From contig JARGSG010000035.1 in assembly GCA_030374805.1 (NCBI GenBank), positions 1-64,000 of the forward strand: a stretch of 64,000 nt of DNA. The letters are read 5' to 3'. The notes below the pieces were generated by a model. The model saw only the letters and a program-made list of their open reading frames with translations. It searched no databases and was not told the origin of the DNA. The translations under genes and the position numbers were made by a program. This document shows positions 21,667-32,527 of this stretch, one piece after another. This DNA comes from Gracilaria gracilis (Eukaryota; Rhodophyta; Florideophyceae; Gracilariales; Gracilariaceae). Every line of letters starts with the position of its first letter. Within the stretch, counting starts at the first letter, position 1.

Positions 21667-23407
21667 GGCTTCCGAGTCTTCCGATTACTCCTGAGAGAGA
21701 TCAGGTAAAGGAAACCAAGAATATGCGGTAGACTCGGGAATGGTGGAATGTGAGCATACTACTACCTCCTTACGTGATCGTCAGTTCGTCATTGCGGAAA
21801 AGACCAATCTTTCTGGACACCAGTAATGTCATCCGCAGGATGTGACAAATCTCGGTTATTGGGATCTAAATTGGTACAGGGCAATCTGGGCAGATCGTCT
21901 ATGGTTTCGCTTGACATCGAAAGTCAACGACGTTGAGCGTTGACTCGACGTTGACCCTTGAGGGAGGAACGCTCACAGGATTCCCAAATTGGGACTCCCA
22001 AATTATTTCTCAAGATTGGTTGCAAAGCATGCCTGCACAAGTTGTGAAATTGAACTGTGACCGACAGTGTGAAGGTTAAGGTTAACTTTCATACCTGTTT
22101 AACCCTCTTAGCCCCTTTAACCTTCATACCACTCTTGTTCACGGCAGCTGTCTTGCACTGTAACTTATCTACCAAGTTGGTAATACTACTAAAATCCAAC
22201 GGCACCCAAGGCTTGACCCGGTTCATAGCTCACGCGATAGAGAAGTACTGGGCCTATCACGCGATCACGTTCGTCCGTGAACGCGCTTATTAAGAACAAG
22301 GGTAAGAGGCTGCCCTTGTAGATTGCTCAGGAATTTCAGGGAACGAAGAAGACACCTTATGTGTGCGGAATGGCAGATCTACAGCGCACCACCGGCGATC
22401 ATCCTCGCGATCATGCAACTTTGTGAGTGTTCAAATGTGGCGTGCGCAAGTGCGATCCGATCTGTATTGTTTACCCGCCACTCCCGCCCGAGGAGCAGTT
22501 TCGTCCCAGTGGGGACTCACTGAACGCGTAGGTTAGTGACCCTGCGGTGTACCCAAGCATTTTGGGGACGGCCTCGCTCTGCGTCTCCTACTTCTCCCAG
22601 TCCATAAAGATCAACAGAGAGCAACACGAGAGTGCTCAGTAAACAGCAATACATACGATGCAGTCGAGGCGCATCGTGATAGCTCATACTCCGGGGATGA
22701 GTTTGATCTTGTAAGCGTTGAGATGGAACTTAGCAAGGATGGAATGATTGTTATCATTGAGTGTCCTGCACCGCAACGGATGTCAAACGAGATTGGCATA
22801 AACTGAATATCATCCGTTGAGCAAAGCGGGCCACATTTCCGATATTGGAGGTCTTCCGCTTTCGTAGCTGCTCCAGCGGCCTTTCTGGAAGCCAAATGAA
22901 GATGGGCTAGATTCTTGGGAAGACCATTGTAGAATCATTTCCGATTGAAGATGGACTAAAGCGACTATCGTCGATTTACAGGTCATGGCGTAACTGCTCG
23001 GCCTCGGGGAAGCGCATCTTAAGATGTGAAAGAGCATCATTCCCGTTCTATGTGAAAGGCCAGGGGATATTTCAGCTAAGTGTACAAAGCGTATCGAAGG
23101 GAATTGTAGGGTCTATTAGATCCTAACCGGACAGCGTCAACATGGCGGAGAACCATTTCATCGAGTTTTCGCACTATTTATACTGCATAAGATGCTCGAA
23201 AAGAACAGAGTTGGTTCCGGCTAAGTTCTAATCGCACCAGTTTTCCATCCCGCAACGCATTTTGAGAGACTAACCACTACCGTTCAAATAGAAATAAGTT
23301 ACTTTCTTTTCGGGAAGTATGTTTATGTCTTGTCAATGGAAGTTAGTTAAGTTCACCACAAGATTACAACCATCTTTCACTTTCCCATCATTCACCCTCT
23401 CCAGGTC
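21667..23407. other. Intergenic stretch, no gene seen
   Basis: About 1.7 kb. The MON1-side part has CCAAT-like motifs (CCCAAATTGGGA near 21985). Positions about 22071-22133 contain GGTTAA/TTAACC inverted repeats. A 62-bp scrap of the downstream NDR gene lies at 23226-23287. The short frames overlap in several phases and look random. Confidence 0.5.
23226..23287 (+). pseudogene. 62-bp fragment of the NDR-family gene
   Basis: Matches 28810-28871 of the downstream NDR gene with about ten mismatches, including an identical run CATCCCGCAACGC and TTTGAGAGACTA. The similarity starts and stops abruptly, with no recognisable exon border or flanking coding sequence. A small duplicated gene scrap. Confidence 0.75.
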
Positions 23408-26400
23408 TTAAAATCCATTCGGAGCTGATAGACACGAAGACCCAACGCCGAAATCAACATTTGTGAGATTCATCACTTCCTCACCTGAACCCAAGAAGTC
23501 CCTGTGTTCGCTGTTTTGATCTCCAAGAATATCATGAGCATCTTCGACGAGTGGCTCTGGAATCTCGAAGGCTTCATTAACGGCCAACTGAAATTCACCG
23601 TATTCACCGCTGCCGGTTACATCGACCTGCTCTTCGTCTTGCACTTGAACCGATTCAGCAGTACCAAATAACGGTGGTACTTGCTGCATATCATCTACAA
23701 GGAACGAGTCGACCAGGGCTTCAATTTCGCTGCGCTCCTGTGTCGCTGATCCATCCAAACCAGTTTTCTCAGCACCCAGCTGAGTGACCTTCTTTTCGTT
23801 GTCTTCGTCTTTATCATGTTCAGTCATCAGTGCTATCGACTGCTTCAACTGTGTCTCTGAATCACTTCGTTCTCTGTCCTGTTCCAGTGATTCGGATGCA
23901 CGAGGATTTGAGGAAGGTCCTAGAGAGTCCGTGGGAGCACTCGTGGGGATGTTTGACGAGTTCCCTTTCAGCGCTTGTGCATTTTCTTTCCGCATGTCCA
24001 GGGAGTTCTGTTTATCTTGAACAGCGGCCGCAATGGCATCATCAATCCCGAGGAAGACATCATTAGCTTGGGGGACGTGGCTATTTCCCCCAGCAACTGC
24101 TCCAGCGAGGTGAGGAGCAAGGCTCGCGGATGTGTAGGGCGGAGCATTCCCATCGCCAAGCATGGCATGATTCGATCTAGTTTGCCTAATTACGTCCTCT
24201 CTAGAGGCTTGAGCGACATGTGGAACGCTCTGCTGCGTATTGCCTGGAGTGGGAGCGATGGCATTGTTGCCAATTGGCAGCGAAACATTTCCCTGAGGCG
24301 CAGGGGGTTGCTTCGTTCCCTGCTGCGTGATGGTGTGCCTTTGATCCATGGCACAGTTCCCAATTGGCACAGCCGAAGCTGGCGGCACGCTGTGGGAATA
24401 TGTCATACTCTGACGCGTGTTTCCCTGAGCCGGATCGATGGGCTGATTTCTCGCGAGCAAAGCCATACCTCCTTGACGAATAGCAGGGGGGTGGGGGTGT
24501 GCATGGTGCAACATCTTTCCGTGAACTGAATTGATGTGCTGATTACCGTCAGGCAGAACCACGATACCTCGAGGCGCAGTTTGGGGTCCTGCCACGCCCT
24601 GTTGCACGTTGACTTGGTTTGGGTGGGTGAACGGGTTTCCAATCGGCAGACCCACAGTACCATGCGGTGCAGAGTCGAAATTTGCTACACTCTGTCGGAT
24701 TTCGACTTTCGTTGGGTCAGCGAATTGAGTTCTCATCGGCAGACACAAACTCTCCTGTGGTATGGCAGGGGCACGTGCCACGCGCAGGTCTATGTTACTT
24801 GATGATGGATCTGTAACACGATTCCCAATTGACAAAGCCATATCCCCTTGAGACAGAGAGGGGTTATGTGACACAGTCCGCTCCATTACGCGTGGAAGGG
24901 GATGGGCCAGTGGATGTCCAACCGACTGAATGACAGACGGTTGGGGAACGGAGGTGGGATGAGCTATATGGGGCGCCGTGCTACACAGAGCTGGATCGAT
25001 GCTCTGGTTTCCAACAGGTACACTCTCTCTATGCAAGGAAGAGAGTACTGTGATGCACTGGTCCATACTGTGAGTTGGATTCACGTTTTTGTGCCCAACT
25101 GCAGGAGTCTTACTTCCTTGCGGAATAGCGAGGGCACTCTGCTGAACTGATTCTTGTTGAGCGGCCCTGCTGTCGCGTGCCATCTCTCTTACGTTGCCCC
25201 CATGCTTCCGCATTTGGGCTACGAACTCCTCCTTGGTTCTGGCCAGTACAACCCTTCCCTCCGGTGCCGTTTTCGCCTTTTTCGCTGGCTTGGAGGTCTG
25301 ACCCTCATTTCGGCGGCGTTTCGTTTTCTTCTTCCCCTTAGCCCCTGTGCTCTGGGGGTTTTCAGCTCGAGGTTCACTTCCTTCCTTGCGTGAAATTGAT
25401 TCCAAGCGGGCGGTACTGAGACCGGCCGCAGACATGCCAAGGTTGGGGTCAACAGGTGCACATTGGACGGCGGGGTTGCCACCAGCTGTACTTCCGAGTG
25501 CGTCTTTCCAGGCCTCTGGAGGAGCCGCAGTAGGCTGGGTTGATTGGCTCCTGGATGCCGCTAAACTGTTGGGATTTGAGCTGTTGCCTGCTTTCTTCTT
25601 GCGGTGGTTGATTTGCTTCAACCTTCTGCGCTCGGAGGTGCGGTTGTATATATGACATTGGGACCGAGGCGGGCATTCATCTCGGCAATGATTGCACAGC
25701 CATTCGCCTGGCCCCGCTTTCCGCACGTCGTTGATATCCCATTTGTACTCGGCAAAGCACTTGTCGCAGATAACCTTCCTGCAGCAGGCACGCAGAATGT
25801 TCCCGCACACGAAATGCGTGCACTTGGGGCCGGCACGGCGCGAGCAGATGTGGCAATGCAGGCTCGGAATTGCCTCCTTGTACCTCCGAGGCCTCCTCTT
25901 GCTGGTGCCGTGCCCCGAAGCGTTACCCTTGGTAACTCCTCCAGTCGCCGTCCCCAACTTCCCCCCCTTGCGATGTTTGTCGTCACCGAGTTGGCCCTCC
26001 GAGGGAGTGTTTGAAGGTCCAGCCGGGTTGGAGGGTATTGAAGGGGGGAAGGAATCGCCTTGAGTCGACAAGTCTGGGGGCGGCGACGACCCCTGTTGCT
26101 TGCACGAGCCCCCATTCGAAGTCGGGACCCCACCGGCGAGCCCATAAAGTTCGTTTGGTTTCACGAGTAGGGTCTCACCGACTTCGTCCCCCTTCCCGGA
26201 CATACGCCCCAGTCCATTCGCGCTTGGTAGAACAATGGTCTCCCTTGGCTCGTCCACCTGCGCCGGCACACCGATGTTGGCGCGGTGAATAACAACCGGT
26301 GCACCTCCAACGCTTCCGACTGGCACCCGTCCCATGATCGATGTGGGATCCATCGCAAACCAAACATTACCCATGCGCTGACCAACCGCCCCCTGACCAA

Positions 26401-26491
26401 CCGACCCTGGGCTTGTTTGCCTTATCGCATGACCGATAAAAGCTTCCCCGGGGTTTCTGATCCCACCCGTAGTATTCGGCTTGTTATTCAT
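23408..26491 (-). CDS. zf-4CXXC/CDCA7-type zinc-finger protein with degenerate internal repeats
   Basis: A long intronless frame. The first ATG is at 26536, but the 15 codons it adds come from AT-rich sequence and read as a hydrophobic run. I prefer Met-16 at 26491 (1027 residues), because the protein looks nuclear. Residues about 200-285 hold a Cys-rich module, CHICSRRAGPKC..VCGNILRACC..ICDKCFAEY, then WLCNHCRDEC..C, matching the zf-4CXXC_R1 (CDCA7/R1) class. That class binds DNA or chromatin in other eukaryotes. A Lys/Arg-rich stretch precedes it. From about residue 480 to 820 a degenerate repeat of about 30-40 residues recurs, marked by LPIGN or similar followed by an Asp/Asn-Pro. The acidic C terminus could be an activation or interaction segment. 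The biological role is unknown. Confidence 0.75.
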   Translation of the reverse strand: MNNKPNTTGGIRNPGEAFIGHAIRQTSPGSVGQGAVGQRMGNVWFAMDPTSIMGRVPVGSVGGAPVVIHRANIGVPAQVDEPRETIVLPSANGLGRMSGKGDEVGETLLVKPNELYGLAGGVPTSNGGSCKQQGSSPPPDLSTQGDSFPPSIPSNPAGPSNTPSEGQLGDDKHRKGGKLGTATGGVTKGNASGHGTSKRRPRRYKEAIPSLHCHICSRRAGPKCTHFVCGNILRACCRKVICDKCFAEYKWDINDVRKAGPGEWLCNHCRDECPPRSQCHIYNRTSERRRLKQINHRKKKAGNSSNPNSLAASRSQSTQPTAAPPEAWKDALGSTAGGNPAVQCAPVDPNLGMSAAGLSTARLESISRKEGSEPRAENPQSTGAKGKKKTKRRRNEGQTSKPAKKAKTAPEGRVVLARTKEEFVAQMRKHGGNVREMARDSRAAQQESVQQSALAIPQGSKTPAVGHKNVNPTHSMDQCITVLSSLHRESVPVGNQSIDPALCSTAPHIAHPTSVPQPSVIQSVGHPLAHPLPRVMERTVSHNPSLSQGDMALSIGNRVTDPSSSNIDLRVARAPAIPQESLCLPMRTQFADPTKVEIRQSVANFDSAPHGTVGLPIGNPFTHPNQVNVQQGVAGPQTAPRGIVVLPDGNQHINSVHGKMLHHAHPHPPAIRQGGMALLARNQPIDPAQGNTRQSMTYSHSVPPASAVPIGNCAMDQRHTITQQGTKQPPAPQGNVSLPIGNNAIAPTPGNTQQSVPHVAQASREDVIRQTRSNHAMLGDGNAPPYTSASLAPHLAGAVAGGNSHVPQANDVFLGIDDAIAAAVQDKQNSLDMRKENAQALKGNSSNIPTSAPTDSLGPSSNPRASESLEQDRERSDSETQLKQSIALMTEHDKDEDNEKKVTQLGAEKTGLDGSATQERSEIEALVDSFLVDDMQQVPPLFGTAESVQVQDEEQVDVTGSGEYGEFQLAVNEAFEIPEPLVEDAHDILGDQNSEHRDFLGSGEEVMNLTNVDFGVGSSCLSAPNGF

Positions 26492-26536
26492 ATTGATAAT
26501 TATATATATAAACAACAACGTAAACCAACAGTACAT

Positions 26537-28331
26537 ACGACTTCGTCCAATGCTAAGGTGATTCCCGAAATATGTGGAGCAGCCACAAGAAGTGCAAATC
26601 TTTGCGTTGAGTGAAACTTAGATGTTGTTCGCGACCGATGATGAACCAAAAGATGTGTTCCGAAACGAAGACTGGGTCGACTTTTATACCCAGAAGAAAC
26701 AAAGGAACAAGTTCCGGGAGCGAAAATCCTCTCCATTCATGAATCGTAGAGCGTGACAATTCGGCTGAAAGCATCGTGTCGAAGTGCATTCCTCCGAAAG
26801 TCCTCGTAATGCATTGAGGCGTTCATCACCATCGATGAGATCCGAAATCCATGGCGCATTGCTCCACAAACGACAGAAGTGAAGAGCAAAACCACATTTA
26901 CCATTGAAACCTTAAGAAATATAGTAGAAAACAAACAAGCGTAGTGGTACGTCGTGAATCATGAATCGAGTAATAGTTCCTCTCTCAGGCAATTGAACAG
27001 AGATGTGAGCCACGAGATAGAACGCCGTGGCCAAGAAAAGGGCCTTCAGAAACCGAGAACACGCACAAGTAAAGCGGAAAACAGGAATTGTCTGTCTGCA
27101 TTTGAACAACTTTGCGACATGGGTATGGTTCCTCAACCCTAGCAAAGACGCTTTCCAAACAACCCCCACGCGGAATCACAGCGAGTGGCCATCAGCCATC
27201 GAGATGCGTCGTCTCTCACCCTCGCCGTACAGCTCAGTATCAGAAACCCTGAATATCGGGCCAAGACTGAATGGGGAACATTCACCACATACCATTGCAG
27301 GGAACGTGGTCGGAGCGTGACCAACAGGCAGTATCAGCCATGTCGACACCAAGCTCACAAAGGAGGAGGTACAATTCTCCAAACGCCCCCGTCTCCGGTG
27401 CCTGGTGACGACAATTTCGAAATCATGGGGAGAAAGGAACAGCTGATTCGTGACAATCTGCGTGGTTGCGAAGCCTGAAAAAAACCACAACAGTGAGTGT
27501 CAGAGGACGAGCGTACACAAGTCACCAACAGCTCAAAACGAGCTTTAGCGCAAGAGACATCGTCGCCAAGTGGAAAAGTAGATGCTGATACGTGACGCCA
27601 GTTCCAGAGCAGAGACCGGTAGAAGCCGCGCGAATTAGTTCCCATTGCCGCTTCGACAATTGTCAGCGCTCTTTCTATCGGTGTCACATGACGGAGAAGA
27701 TGGAACGAAGAGTGCAGTGCGAGTGACTTGGTGCGCGTAACGCGTGCTTACAAAAGATGCGGACTCTCCGAAGGGACGACATTGCACGGAAGTGACGACA
27801 TTGCAATGCTTAAGGGCAGGGACGGACCGCAAGTTTGTTGCGTGTGATTGAGAGATGAATTGTACGATCGTATTACTCACTCAACCATGGGTAGGGTAGC
27901 GTTAAGTGCATCGACTGGCAGAGTGTGCTCCGGCTCCACAAGACGAACTGGCAATGATGACGACTTCGGAATCGATCGGAGTCCTGTGAGATCCGGACTT
28001 GGTCAAACGAAACGGTTGATAAAGGGTTAGCTTTTGTGGCTTTTGATTGGCGGAAAATGTGAATCGCAAATGTTGAAGGCAAACCCGCGAGTAGGAGGCT
28101 GGCTTTGCAAGCGAGCTTGTCATCTCAAGCTATCCCGGCCAAGCTTCGCACAGCCCAGCCTCACTCGCACCCTTGTAGGATAAGAAGAATAGCACCTGCG
28201 CTTCAGGGATCTGCAATCGAGCATTGAATGAGAGCACAACCTTGGCGTGACCGCTATCAATCAAGAAATTGTTCGAAACTATCTCTCACAACCCGCAATT
28301 GCCCATCGATTCCTCACCGGAATAACGCAAC
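26537..28331. other. Intergenic stretch, no gene seen
   Basis: About 1.8 kb. Short frames occur on both strands around 26900-27900 but overlap one another and show no domain. A CCAAT-type box (TTTGATTGGCGG, about 28043) lies 280 bp upstream of the NDR start. An imperfect inverted repeat lies at about 28096-28150. Confidence 0.45.
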
Positions 28332-29282
28332 ATGTCAAACCAAGATGCAGGGTTCTTCAACGTTGTCGTGGAGTCCCAACCCGGCGTGCAGACCTTGGAA
28401 GTGCCTCATGGCTGGACTACCGACACTTTCATTGTACGAGACGTAACAGTACAAGTGCACATACGTCCTCGTGAATCTGATAAAACCGTAGGTCCACCCA
28501 TTCTGACATTCCATGATATAGGTCAGAACGCCGCTATAGCCTTCGGGCCATTTTTCGCAAACTTTCGTCGTAGTCACCCTCACATCGACGCCGCTGGCGC
28601 GCATTATCATCTAACGGCACCCGGTCATCTTCCTGACGAACCGGATTGTGGAGCGAGCGTCGGCTTTGGGGTGGATGATATGGTCAACGCTGTTCTTGAA
28701 CTCATTGACCGAATGCAGATTCCTCGCTTCGTTGCGTTTGGCGTTGGGCTGGGTGGTGCAATTTTAGTTCAGGCTGCTGCGACCAGGCCAAAAGCATTTG
28801 CTGGACTGGTTCTTATCTCGCCGGTTTTTCATCCCGCAACGCGCTTTGAGAGACTAGGCACTACCGTTGAAGGTTTCTTTTCAAAGAATCTTGGCATTGG
28901 ACTAAGTCAGCGAATCAAGGACAGATTCTTCTACAGATGGTTGAGCGATGATACTCGTGAATCAAACTTCAGCGTTTCTCAGTCCCTTGACGAAGGTCTG
29001 GACCGCTTGAACTCTCGAAATGTGTTGAGGTTCTTTGAAACTGATATGTGGCGTACCGGTGTTGAACAATACGTGCAGGATGTGAAAGCCAAGGTGCTGT
29101 TAATCACTGGAAAAGAAAGCTCGCTGAGAGAACATACTGCCGATCTTTTTTCCTCTTTCAATCCAGTCTCAACGTCATGGGTAGACATTATCGATTCCGG
29201 CTCACTTGCGCATGACGAATATCCGGACAAGGTCGCCGAATCTGTGTTTCTGTTCTTGCAAGGTTTTCCGGGCTACTGTTGA
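28332..29282 (+). CDS. NDR-family alpha/beta-hydrolase-fold protein
   Basis: 316 residues, one exon. PILTFHDIGQN..AFGPFF near residue 55, the HLTAPGH segment, and GFGVDDMVNAVLELIDRM followed by FVAFGVGLGGAILVQAAATRP match the NDRG (N-myc downstream-regulated) family. The nucleophile elbow reads Gly-Val-Gly-Leu-Gly-Gly: the Ser of active hydrolases is replaced by Gly, as is usual in this catalytically inactive family. Members act in stress, growth and lipid-linked signalling, but the role in algae is not known. A 62-bp degraded copy of part of the gene lies 5.6 kb upstream. Confidence 0.85.
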   Translation: MSNQDAGFFNVVVESQPGVQTLEVPHGWTTDTFIVRDVTVQVHIRPRESDKTVGPPILTFHDIGQNAAIAFGPFFANFRRSHPHIDAAGAHYHLTAPGHLPDEPDCGASVGFGVDDMVNAVLELIDRMQIPRFVAFGVGLGGAILVQAAATRPKAFAGLVLISPVFHPATRFERLGTTVEGFFSKNLGIGLSQRIKDRFFYRWLSDDTRESNFSVSQSLDEGLDRLNSRNVLRFFETDMWRTGVEQYVQDVKAKVLLITGKESSLREHTADLFSSFNPVSTSWVDIIDSGSLAHDEYPDKVAESVFLFLQGFPGYC

Positions 29283-29552
29283 GTAAAACAGTCATCGGTT
29301 CGCCTATCGAGGTTGGGTGGCTGGGTGGTGAACAGAGGCTGGTTCAGTTCCACTTCTTTCGATATATATATATATGGATGCCAACGTTACGATCCGATTG
29401 CTCGTTTTCCCGCATACCCACTTGTGACTCAAAGATCGCCTCGCAATCTGATGGTAATCAGTCGAATGTAAGAAAGCAAGGACGCTCACTGGGCACACGT
29501 GCTCTTTTGCATTGTCTTGTTATGCTTTATGAAGATTACACCTAGACTGTCC

Positions 29553-29769
29553 TCTAGGCACGTTGTAATGGGTGGGCGAGTAGATTACGGAGTATGAAGT
29601 GGCAGGAAAGAATAAAGACGGCTCCTGAGACGGAGAAGCATGTGGTTGGTGAAACGATCGTCTAAGAACATTGGAATGGGTGAACAAGTTGATTGCAGAG
29701 GACAGAGATGCGAAAAAGAAGAAATACGAATCTTGAGATGGAGAAGCAACGGGCCGGTGACGAAGTTTT
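29553..29769. repeat. Degenerate tandem repeat, about 108-bp unit
   Basis: Two diverged units start at about 29553 and 29661, each beginning TCTA(G/A)G-ACNTTG followed by AATGGGTG and later CTTGAGAnGGAGAAGCA. A third start appears at 29770 and fades. It lies in the gene-free stretch between NDR and the AIG1 GTPase (29283-30122), which holds nothing else recognisable except a short TA microsatellite near 29360. Confidence 0.5.
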
Positions 29770-30122
29770 CTAATGTTGTGGAGACTTTGTGCAAGAGGTT
29801 GTGGGTGCCTGCTGCTGGAACGTTAAGGCAAAAAGTTATTCTTCGGACGGTCAGGTTTTTACTTGGATAGGACGATTCTTAGGGCGTCGGGGACGTGTAG
29901 AACATCCACATATCAGCTCCTTGGGTTTCTGCCTTCTAATCAATTGGGAATGAAAGAAGACTGACTCTAAAAGTTGCATTTCCCTTGTAATGCAAGAGGC
30001 AATTCGTGATTGCAATCGATTGCACATCACCCTCACAACATGCAGATGTGTCACATGTTTTCGGAAGTGAAGTACCCTGCACTTTGCCAGTTCGCATCAA
30101 CACAGAGTGAGAGCATGATCAG

Positions 30123-31287
30123 TTAAAGCAAGTATCCATTGCCAAGGTTCGCAATTACTTTTCCGATAATAGCTCCGGCAGCAGAACCAGTACATGCTCC
30201 GGCAAATATAGCCCTTTTCCTTCCTTTCGATGGGAGTGAACCAACTGGGTTCCTCGCTTCTTTTTCATAAGCATCGGCGGATTTTTGTTCCTCCCGTTGT
30301 CTCTGTAGCGCCTGTCTTCTGGATCGCTGCATCTGCAGCTCCATGTTGCGTAGCAGCATCAGAGACTCTTCTTTCAGCGACTGAAGTTGGTGCTTTGTTT
30401 CTTCCTTCACTCTTACTAGCATGTTGTCTCGTTCTTGAAGCAACTGATGCTGCTTGCTCACATCATTTTGTAAGCCTCGAATCACATTTGACATCTGCGA
30501 CCGCATTTCATCGAATTGTTCGTGCTTCACGTCAACATGCATGCCTTTTTGCAGTGTGATGTACGGTGCAGCATCGAAGAAGGCCAGTATCCTCTCGCGA
30601 CAGCTGAGAAGAGCGCCGCTCTTCCCCTTTGCACTTGGTTCCATTGGTAACCAACCCACATGCCTGACTTTGTATCCCCCATTGATAAACGACAAGATTT
30701 TGGTCTGCACAGCCGGATCCTCTCGAATGGCCCTTATCTCATAATCGAACAGCTGGTTTATGATGATGCTGAAACGCATATTGCAGTCTATTCCTCTCGC
30801 TTGAAGAGCATCTAGTACCATTTTCAGAGCGGCCTGGTCTGATCCTCTGATCCTAAGGTCATCGCATTTCATGACAAACACCAGTTTTACGGTTCCTTCA
30901 TGGGAAAGTTGGTTGCTGATGTATTGCGCGGCCTGCTCTCGTAGTGCCGGGTCGTCTAATCCGGGAGTGTCAATGTATGTCGTTGGACCATCTCTCACTT
31001 CTTCTCGCGATGGTAGAATGCCGTGACCAGCGCTTGTCCCGGAATCGAAGTACACAGCACCTAGAGCGGTATTCAAAAGAGTGCTCTTCCCGCATCCGGG
31101 GTTACCCTGCCGCGAGACACACCGTTACATCAGGGGAAAAGCAATTCAGCAGTCATGTTATAAGGCAGTAGAAGTTAGTTGGCGATGCCGCTCAGGATAT
31201 CGATTAACCCACGTACGGAACGTTATGGAGAACGCATTGGAAGGGATCCCATAAAGTACGTACCAGCATAATGACTTTGTTTTCCAT
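30123..31287 (-). CDS. AIG1/IMAP-type GTPase with coiled coil and C-terminal hydrophobic segment (two exons)
   Basis: Exon 1 is 31264-31287 (eight codons, MENKVIML) and exon 2 is 30123-31106. The 157-bp intron has GTACGT and GCGGCAG ends. Splicing creates the P-loop MLGNPGCGKSTLLN, and neither exon alone contains a complete GTPase start. An in-frame TAA lies 12 bp upstream of the ATG. YIDTPGLDDP supplies switch II (DTPG). The middle holds the G-domain core, then a long Gln/Glu/Arg coiled coil (residues about 205-290). The last 30 residues are Gly/Ala-rich (ACTGSAAGAIIGKVIANLG), a possible membrane-inserting glycine-zipper. The total is 335 residues. Relatives (AIG1, GIMAP, Toc34-like) act at membranes. 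The exact partner is unknown. Confidence 0.82.
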
Positions 31288-32527
31288 TTCGCCTTGTTAG
31301 ACCAATGGATACAACGCCACAAACTAAGAGGGAGGATGAACAGCTGTCAAATCTTGTGGACTGAATAACTCTTTGACAATAAGTCTGCTCAGAATGCTTG
31401 ACAGAACTCGTCGCCGCACAACAAGCAGATATAATCCGTTTCGGCGTGTACTTGTGAGCCTGAGAACAAGCAGAAGTTGACAATTGGGGGGGAGAGGGAG
31501 AAGTGTACGCTTAATAGAAACAATCGTATCGTCTGTGCGCGAATCAAAATGCAACGGGCTCACCGCCGACCCTCTTGCGAAGTTGCAGGCACATCTATGA
31601 GCGCAGCGAAGAATTTGCACAGCGCAGCGGGTTTACGAATGATCGCATCAGGTTCCATCGAATGGCAATGACGTGCGGAGTTCTTCTGATTGCGCAATTG
31701 GATAAGCCCGCAGCTCTGCATCTCCTGTGCGAATATGGGCACTGACTCCGAACGAGCCTATTACACACTAACTTTATTATGCTTTCAAGCGCATGATACT
31801 GTCATGTGTGGCTTATGTGGATGGTGAACCAGCCACATGAGATGTGGCGAACATGCACATGAGATATGTAGCAGTTCAATAACGAGCAGTTTAGGAATGA
31901 GCACGGAGTCTCTTTCCATGATATGGAAACTGGCTGTATTCAATTCGTTACAACGCTTTAGCGTTGCAACGAATCGAATGGGAAACCAAAGCGTTCGCGT
32001 TGGCTTGTAACGAGATTGGCCGTGATCGCCCTAAGCGTGCACCTGATATTCGTTGGAAGAAGCAGGCCGATTGTTAAAGGGCGTTGTCCGCCGTTCGAGG
32101 TCTGTGGGGCCAACTCCGTTACGGAACTCGAAGGCAGTATCTACGAGGTGTTTTGACACTTGTTTGCAACCTGTGCCGTGCGGAAGTAAGGTATGATAGT
32201 AAACTATCTAGTTCCGTTACTGGTGCGCAAAGCATATATACGGGGCAATTAAAAAGCACGATAGCTGTTGAGATAACATCACGTTGACGATTGCACTCAG
32301 TCGAAGAAAGTTCATGAATAGGGTGCAGCAATATGTTCCATTCGCACAAACACGGCGAGTATCACGGGGTGGTCACGTTACAACAGCTCCACTGGAAAAA
32401 AAGAAAGCAATTAAAGCGAAGGGCTCCAAGAACGAAAATGACGAGCGAGTGGAAGCACATTAAGGGACAAGATAAGAACGGGGCGACTCAGGCGTGGCAG
32501 GCGGGGTAGGGAGATTTATAAGTTGGC
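31288..32527. other. Intergenic stretch, no gene seen
   Basis: About 1.2 kb without a convincing reading frame. It contains the 42-nt palindrome at 31938-31979, and the surrounding sequence may be an old repeat, but nothing can be assigned. Confidence 0.45.
31938..31979. repeat. 42-nt near-perfect palindrome
   Basis: The arms ATTCAATTCGTTACAACGCT and its mirror (AGCGTTGCAACGAATCGAAT) pair at all but two positions with almost no loop. It could form a cruciform or a stable RNA hairpin. It sits in gene-free DNA 550 bp from BRX1. Confidence 0.7.

Noticed and set aside
26492-26536. N-terminal 15-residue hydrophobic extension of the zinc-finger protein as a signal anchor
   Set aside because: The stretch is AT-rich leader-like sequence and a secreted or membrane form is unlikely for a nuclear finger protein; an alternative start cannot be excluded.
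27176-27687. Overlapping minus-strand frames of about 100 codons
   Set aside because: No domain, overlapping frames on both strands, and no codon pattern to favour one.
29553-29769. Repeat array as a CRISPR
   Set aside because: Only about two diverged units of 108 bp, no short conserved repeat or regular spacers, in a eukaryotic setting.
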